Below, in pieces: positions 15,838-20,112 of a DNA stretch of 20,112 bases. The position numbers and the translations under genes were made by a program. How positions within the stretch are numbered: position 1 is the first letter of the stretch; every line of letters starts with the position of its first letter. The DNA lies in assembly GCF_030454045.1 (NCBI RefSeq), contig NZ_JAKDJE010000055.1:1-20112 (forward strand). Direction: 5' to 3'. Source of the DNA: Psychrobacter sp. GTDB taxonomy: Bacteria; Pseudomonadota; Gammaproteobacteria; Pseudomonadales; Moraxellaceae. Below the pieces are notes generated by a model. The model saw only the letters and a list, made by a program, of their open reading frames with translations, searched no databases and was not told where the DNA came from.

Positions 15838-17537
15838 AAGGTTAGCGGTCCTTGAAAGCCAAAGAGATAAATGGCTGCCATAACGATGATGCCACTGAAC
15901 AACACATAATAGATGGTTGGTAAGATGGTGCGTCTCAGCGTCGCGCCCTCCATCCCAAGCAGCCCAACGGTTGCTGATGCGGCCACCACATTGTGAATGG
16001 CAATCATGTTACCCGCCGCGGCGCCAACCGCTTGTGCTGCGATGATGAGTGAGGGCGAGATGTGCAAGCTCATGGCCGCTTCATACTGGAACTGACTGAA
16101 CATCATGTTTGATACGGTATTCGAGCCTGCGATAAACGCACCTAGGGCACCGATGGTTGAGCTGATCAGCGGAAAGGCGCTGCCAAACGTGCCTGCAAAC
16201 AACTCAGCACTGGCAACTGGCATACTCGCGACATCGGATAGATTGACCCCAGAGTTGATAAAAATCCGAACCATAGGGATGGTAAAAATAAGCACAAACC
16301 CAGCGCTTAAGACGGTTTTGCTTGATTCGCTCAAAGCATCACCCAGCGCACGCGTTGGATTTTTAGTTTGCACAAAAGCTGCGATTAAGGCGCTGATTAA
16401 CAACAGGCCGCCGGGCAAGTATAAAGGACTAAAACCTGCACTGATATCGGCCTCGCCCAAAATCGTATTAAAATCTAGCGTGGCGCTGCTGAGCAAGTCC
16501 TTAAAGTCAGCAAACATTCTCGAACACACCAGTAGCAGCGCCACTAGCAAGTAAGGAAACCATGCCATCAGCGTAGACATGGTCTTGCCTGCTGGGGTGG
16601 CTACATCTTCTTTGCTGACCACCAGTTTACCCATCCAATCGCTTGGCCAGCTGCTTTTGGCTTCAAAGTCCCACGTGGTCTTTGGTACCAAAAATCCTTT
16701 TTTAGCCGCCTGAATGACAATCGCCACACTGACCAGTCCACCAATCAACGATGGAAATTCAGGACCCAAGAAAATACCCGTTAAAGTGTAAGGTACAGTG
16801 AAGGCCAACCCTGCAAAGATGGCAAAGGGCCAAATGGCTAAGCCTTCTTTCCAGCTTTTATTTTTACCAAAAAAGCGGGTGAGCATCATCACCATCAGCA
16901 GCGGCATAAACGTCCCAATCACACCGTGAATGATCGCCACTTGGGTGGTAATCAGTTGTAAAAATTCTTCCCATTGCATGCCTTCTTGCGCCAGCAGCGC
17001 ACTGATGGCCACGGTATCTAGACCCTTATTCACCCCAATAACAATCGGCGTACCGACCGCCCCGAACGATACGGGCGTGCTTTGGATCATCATCCCCATA
17101 AGCACCGCACCCAATGCAGGAAACCCTATCGCGACCAGCAGCGGAGCCGCAATTGCAGCCGGTGTGCCAAAGCCCGATGCACCTTCCAAAAACGTACCAA
17201 AACACCATGCAATGATGATGGCTTGCACTCGGCGGTCAGGCGATACGTTGATAAAACCTGCGCGAATCACTGCAATAGCGCCCGTGTGTTTTAGAGTATT
17301 TAATAGGAACAGGGCACCAAATACGATCCACAATACCGATATCGTAATCACAGTCCCTTGAAGAATAGAGGACGACACGCGGTTAAACGTCATGTCCCAA
17401 ATAAAAAGTGCGAGCGCGGCAGTTACCGCCAAAATGATCGGCATGGTTTTTTTGGCCGACCATTGTAGACCAATAAGAAATATGCCACTGAGTATGATTG
17501 GCAATAGGGCAAGTAGCCCATAGACAGTCTGATTCAA
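15834..17537 (-). CDS. lctP: Lactate permease (LctP/LldP family)
   Basis: This 567-residue membrane protein of the lactate permease family (TC 2.A.14) imports L- and D-lactate, often glycolate too, with protons. The conserved stretch GTFLEGASGFGTPAAIAAPLL (about residues 114-134), the MMIQSTPVSFGAVGTPI motif, and the late IGALGAFIAGSNTVSNMMFSQFQ plus AAQAVGAAAGNMIAIHNVVAASA segments are diagnostic. The start is a TTG at 17537, preceded by the purine-rich site GGGAGAGGGA. An in-frame TAA lies a few codons upstream, so no ATG start is available there. It is the first gene of the lctP-dld operon and is divergent from the LysR gene at 17774. Confidence 0.94.
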   Translation of the reverse strand: MNQTVYGLLALLPIILSGIFLIGLQWSAKKTMPIILAVTAALALFIWDMTFNRVSSSILQGTVITISVLWIVFGALFLLNTLKHTGAIAVIRAGFINVSPDRRVQAIIIAWCFGTFLEGASGFGTPAAIAAPLLVAIGFPALGAVLMGMMIQSTPVSFGAVGTPIVIGVNKGLDTVAISALLAQEGMQWEEFLQLITTQVAIIHGVIGTFMPLLMVMMLTRFFGKNKSWKEGLAIWPFAIFAGLAFTVPYTLTGIFLGPEFPSLIGGLVSVAIVIQAAKKGFLVPKTTWDFEAKSSWPSDWMGKLVVSKEDVATPAGKTMSTLMAWFPYLLVALLLVCSRMFADFKDLLSSATLDFNTILGEADISAGFSPLYLPGGLLLISALIAAFVQTKNPTRALGDALSESSKTVLSAGFVLIFTIPMVRIFINSGVNLSDVASMPVASAELFAGTFGSAFPLISSTIGALGAFIAGSNTVSNMMFSQFQYEAAMSLHISPSLIIAAQAVGAAAGNMIAIHNVVAASATVGLLGMEGATLRRTILPTIYYVLFSGIIVMAAIYLFGFQGPLTL

Positions 17538-17567
17538 AATTCCCTCTCCCTGTTATCGTCTGTGCAT

Positions 17568-17619
17568 CCTTAAACACCACTCTTAAACGCCGCCCTTAAA
17601 CACAGTCCTTACATACAGC
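17568..17619. repeat. Four tandem 13-nt units upstream of lctP
   Basis: Four consecutive units of exactly 13 bases run from 17568: CCTTAAACACCAC, TCTTAAACGCCGC, CCTTAAACACAGT and CCTTACATACAGC. The core C-TTAAAC is kept in the first three. They lie 31-82 bases upstream of the lctP TTG, so they are probably in the promoter or leader. On the lctP strand the repeated core reads GTTTAAG. Confidence 0.6.
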
Positions 17620-17658
17620 CACTTAATCGCTCAGATTAACAGCCTCATTGTGCTTAGG

Positions 17659-17678
17659 GTAGAGTTCACACACTCTAC
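17659..17678. promoter_or_regulatory. Candidate LysR operator between lctP and the LysR gene
   Basis: GTAGAGT (17659-17665) and ACTCTAC (17672-17678) form a perfect 7-bp-arm dyad with a six-base spacer. It contains the T-N11-A pattern of LysR-type sites in two registers (T17660/A17672 and T17665/A17677). It lies about 96 bases before the LysR start, in the shared divergent region, the usual place for an autoregulatory and activation site. Confidence 0.6.
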
Positions 17679-17735
17679 GCTTTACAAGTGCAAAGATAAA
17701 CAGCATGATCAGACAAGGTTATTTTCCTTTTTTGC

Positions 17736-17741
17736 TATAAT
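17736..17741 (+). promoter_or_regulatory. -10 element of the LysR gene
   Basis: A perfect TATAAT lies 33 bases before the LysR ATG at 17774. No matching -35 hexamer is visible at normal spacing, so only the -10 is called. Confidence 0.45.
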
Positions 17742-17773
17742 ACGAAATATATTACCCTGATTAGAGAATCGGT

Positions 17774-18679
17774 ATGATTAAAGCTGATGACATGGTTTTG
17801 TTTGTTTTGGTGGTCGATGAAGGCTCTTTTTCCAAAGTTGCTGACAAACTGGCGCTGACCAATTCTGTAGTGAGCAAACGTATCGCGCGCCTAGAAGCCA
17901 ACTTAAATGCACAACTGCTCTACCGAACCACCCGAAAACTCAGCTTGACCGATGCCGGCCGAACGCTGTATCACAAAGCCAAATTGGCTCAGCTTGCCTT
18001 TCACGAAGCGGAAAATGCTGTCATCGGCTATGGCGAAAACATGAAAGGCCATATCCGCGTCACCGCCCCTGTGGTCTCTTCTGACTTACTACTCAGCACG
18101 GCTATCGCTGAATTTTGTAAAAAACATCCTGAGATAACCGTAGAGCTATACATCACCAACCGTTTGATTGATTTGGTCGAAGATGGCTTTGATTTGGCCA
18201 TCCGAACGGCGGAGCTTGAAGACTCCTCCTTGATTGTCAAACGCCTGATAGACAGTCAATGGGTGATTTGCGCCACCCAAAATTATCTCAACAAATATGG
18301 TACGCCGCAAACCCCCGCCCAACTGCAAAATCATGATTGCCTCATCTATAAATTTGATAACACCAGTAGCGACTTGTGGCCGTTATATGAGGATGGTACT
18401 GAGCTGCTGCTGCCCGTAAGTGGCCGCTTCCATAGCAATCATTTAAGCGCGATCAAACATGCTGCGCTGAGTGATTTGGGCATTGCCTTTTTGCCGCAAG
18501 CCTTGGTCTATAACGCGTTACAAGAGCAGCGCCTCACGCAGATTTTGCAGCCCTTTACCCGTAAGTGCATGGGCATGTACGCGGTGTATCCCAAATCAAA
18601 ACAGCCCGATCAAAAGCTCAAATTATTGGTTGCTTATTTGCAAGACGCGCTAAAAGACAAAGAAGCCTACTACTGCTAA
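17774..18679 (+). CDS. LysR-family transcriptional regulator of the lactate operon
   Basis: This 301-residue LysR regulator has an N-terminal winged helix-turn-helix (about residues 1-60: DEGSFSKVADKLALTNSVVSKRIARLEANLNAQLLYRTTRKLSLTDAG in outline) and a periplasmic-binding-type effector domain from about residue 90 (HIRVTAPVV) to the end. The substrate-binding part resembles the CrgA/AphB-like branch (FDLAIRTAELEDSSLIVKRL). It is divergent from lctP-dld, and the shared region holds a T-N11-A dyad, so control of lactate uptake and oxidation is the likely role. Lactate as effector is inferred, not seen. The ATG at 17774 has a weak AGAG ribosome site. Confidence 0.9.
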   Translation: MIKADDMVLFVLVVDEGSFSKVADKLALTNSVVSKRIARLEANLNAQLLYRTTRKLSLTDAGRTLYHKAKLAQLAFHEAENAVIGYGENMKGHIRVTAPVVSSDLLLSTAIAEFCKKHPEITVELYITNRLIDLVEDGFDLAIRTAELEDSSLIVKRLIDSQWVICATQNYLNKYGTPQTPAQLQNHDCLIYKFDNTSSDLWPLYEDGTELLLPVSGRFHSNHLSAIKHAALSDLGIAFLPQALVYNALQEQRLTQILQPFTRKCMGMYAVYPKSKQPDQKLKLLVAYLQDALKDKEAYYC

Positions 18680-18727
18680 AGCACTAGTTTTATAAGCGGC
18701 CTCACACCCAACTGTTTTATCAGATAT

Positions 18728-18756
18728 AAAAAAGCCACCTGTTTGGGTGGCTTGTT
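18728..18756. terminator. Terminator between the LysR and HAD genes
   Basis: AAGCCACC (18732-18739) pairs with GGTGGCTT (18746-18753) around a six-base loop. Six A residues on the left give T6 on the minus strand, while the plus-strand side is a broken TTGTTT. It lies between convergent stops and suits the minus-strand HAD gene best, perhaps both. Confidence 0.8.
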
Positions 18757-18775
18757 TGGTGTTTCTTTTTGGACG

Positions 18776-19471
18776 TTATGAGTCGGTATTTTGCGCAATG
18801 ATTTGCTGCGCTAATGTGCGTAAGTCATCCGCCATATAATCGGGCGTTGGTACGTGGTTGGCGGGCAATAACGCATTGTGCGGACGCAATAAAAACGCGC
18901 CCTGACAGCCTGCTGCCTGCGCGCCTATCGTGTCCCACAGATGGCACGCGACCAAACACAGCTCGGATGTGGACACGGACAGTGCCTCGGCGACCAGATT
19001 GTAAGTCGCGGGTGCGGGTTTAAACTGACGCACCGCCTCAATATGAAATGAGCGCTCAAAAAATTCGCTCAACCCCGCTTTTTCTAGCGGCGTCGGTGAC
19101 TCGCTGGATTCTGAATTGGTCAAGGTCACCAGTCGAAAGCCTGCTTCCTTAAGCAGCGTCAGCGCGGGCACGACATTGGCATATGCAGGCATCTTGCCCA
19201 TGCGCGTCTTTAGCTCGTCAATATTGGCATCAGTAATCTCAACGCCATGAATATCAGCAACCATCCGCAGCGCCCCGACCCCAATCTCACCAAACGGCGT
19301 ATACAGTCCTGATAAGGTCAGGGTTTGCGAGTACAGCACCAGCTGGGCGAACCATTCGCGCAGTATATTTCCATCATTAAAAAGGCGCGTAAATAAAGGC
19401 GTAAGGGTACTGATATCGAGCAAGGTTTCATTAACATCAAAGACGAGAATCGGGCGGGTGTCGGTGGGCAT
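18776..19471 (-). CDS. HAD-superfamily hydrolase, type II haloacid dehalogenase-like
   Basis: This 231-residue protein follows the type II haloacid dehalogenase group. Motif I is FDVNETLLDI with the nucleophile Asp12. Motif II is LTNSESS. Motif III Lys is in RQFKPAP. The motif IV region reads CHLWDTIGAQAAGCQGAFLLRP. Characterised members remove halide from (S)-2-haloacids through an aspartyl ester; many others act on phosphorylated or unknown substrates, so the dehalogenase name is a family label. The ATG at 19471 follows AGGA. It is a single gene ending at the 18728-18756 terminator, with no haloacid transporter or regulator beside it. Length is typical for the family (220-240). Confidence 0.85.
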   Translation of the reverse strand: MPTDTRPILVFDVNETLLDISTLTPLFTRLFNDGNILREWFAQLVLYSQTLTLSGLYTPFGEIGVGALRMVADIHGVEITDANIDELKTRMGKMPAYANVVPALTLLKEAGFRLVTLTNSESSESPTPLEKAGLSEFFERSFHIEAVRQFKPAPATYNLVAEALSVSTSELCLVACHLWDTIGAQAAGCQGAFLLRPHNALLPANHVPTPDYMADDLRTLAQQIIAQNTDS

Positions 19472-19525
19472 GCGTTTTCCTATTATTATTGTTGTGATCT
19501 TGGGTTAGGTTAGCATGGATGATGC

Positions 19526-20056
19526 CTACGTGTTTGTAGCGTTTACACACACCGCATCATGCCCAACAAAGTAAGTATGATAATCTGCGACTTCTATATT
19601 ATAAACATAGTCTTCGTAGGGGTTCGGGCAGGCGTCATAATAATTCTCCATTTGCTCATGGATACTTTCCTCTGCTAAACCCGCTGCATTACCATATTTT
19701 TTAATTCCACATATATTATTCTTATACTGTGATTCGCTAGAAAACTTATGCTCTCTTACTACCTTGCCATTGAACATTAAAGGTGCTTTGGCAAATTCAA
19801 TATAGCTTTCTACTGAACGACTGTAAGGAAGCATATCTTGTAGCAAGCGAATATTTAAAGTTCTATATAGTTCTGAGTCAACTAAGAATGGGGCTTTTTG
19901 ATTGATAAGTAACTTAGCATCAGAGGTTTTCCAGTTCAATGTTTTAATCTCATGCTCAAATGCTTCTTTTGTATCCGCCAAGCTCACATACTGATAGCCA
20001 CTATCTGAAAACTTCACAAACTGAACCAGACCATCTTCCTCCCAAAAGTCTTTATC
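19526..20056 (-). pseudogene. Hint (intein-like) C-terminal fragment, truncated by an IS end
   Basis: The last residues read VYNIEVADYHTYFVG followed by HDAVCVNATNT. This is the C-terminal end of Hint/intein-type autoprocessing domains, as in polymorphic toxins and RHS or haemagglutinin-type secreted proteins, where it normally ends in a VHN motif. Here that motif is VNA, so the terminal His is absent. The region before it is not recognised. The open frame runs upstream of the GTG at 20017 (adding DKDFWEEDGLVQF) until a TAA at 20057-20059, exactly where an IS-like end begins. That indicates a larger protein cut by insertion. The DNA is visibly more AT-rich than the catabolic genes nearby, consistent with horizontal origin. 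A shorter reading starting at GTG 20017 (163 residues) has no good ribosome site. Confidence 0.65.
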
Positions 20057-20059
20057 TTA

Positions 20060-20112
20060 GACCTCTTGCAAAAGTAGTTGTAAGACACAACGTATATTAT
20101 TGAACTCTACTT
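20060..20112. mobile_element. Probable insertion sequence terminus (partial, IS5-like)
   Basis: From 20060 the DNA reads GACCTCTTGCAAAAGTAG, a sequence style typical of IS terminal inverted repeats. It begins directly after TTA (20057-20059), which would fit a TNA target duplication of some IS5-family groups. An internal short hairpin (GTTGT-N5-ACAAC) follows. The transposase and the other end are outside the window, so the family is uncertain. Confidence 0.5.

Noticed and set aside
16105..16554. 149-codon plus-strand frame inside lctP
   Set aside because: It is antisense to conserved lactate permease segments, with no recognisable domain.
17568..17619. Tandem 13-nt units as a CRISPR array or plasmid iterons
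   Set aside because: The units abut with no spacers, which excludes CRISPR, and there is no replication gene nearby to support iterons.

Overview
The window reads as the chromosome of a gammaproteobacterium of the Moraxellaceae, most likely Psychrobacter or a close relative. This rests on protein style, moderate GC, AT-rich intergenic DNA and IclR/LysR-controlled catabolic clusters; it is an inference, because no rRNA or other marker gene is present.

Left part (1-3000): a DUF4130/TIGR03915-type putative DNA-metabolism protein, then a GT4-fold glycosyltransferase whose donor-binding motifs are all altered, then a hairpin and a C-terminal remnant of agmatine deiminase that keeps the catalytic-Cys motif but has lost the rest of the gene.

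Central part (3000-14000): an amino-acid and dicarboxylate catabolic island. It holds a Sad/YneI-type succinate-semialdehyde dehydrogenase (+). Facing it is a minus-strand set of gabD-like dehydrogenase, gabT-like aminotransferase and an APC permease, with a divergent IclR regulator. Next come an N-terminal remnant of an acetylpolyamine amidohydrolase, a family III (CaiB/BaiF) CoA-transferase and a clear glutaryl-CoA dehydrogenase, with a second divergent IclR regulator. The gabT/gabD families also act on C5 substrates (davT/davD). With the CoA-transferase and glutaryl-CoA dehydrogenase beside them, the island can be read as one route: uptake of GABA or 5-aminovalerate, transamination, oxidation to succinate or glutarate, CoA activation, then crotonyl-CoA. 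The two broken polyamine genes flanking the gab block suggest it was once a larger polyamine-to-GABA locus.

Right part (14000-18700): a lactate module. lctP (TTG start) and quinone-dependent dld overlap by four bases and are divergent from a LysR regulator. The shared intergenic region contains a perfect 7-bp-arm dyad and four tandem 13-nt units.

Right end (18700-20112): a type II haloacid-dehalogenase-like HAD hydrolase, then AT-rich DNA with the C-terminal end of a Hint (intein-like) protein. Its reading frame is cut by what looks like the terminal inverted repeat of an insertion sequence running off the window.

Most genes here belong to known families. The less ordinary signals are the motif-eroded glycosyltransferase, the paired polyamine gene remnants, the regulatory dyads and repeats, and the IS-cut Hint fragment.
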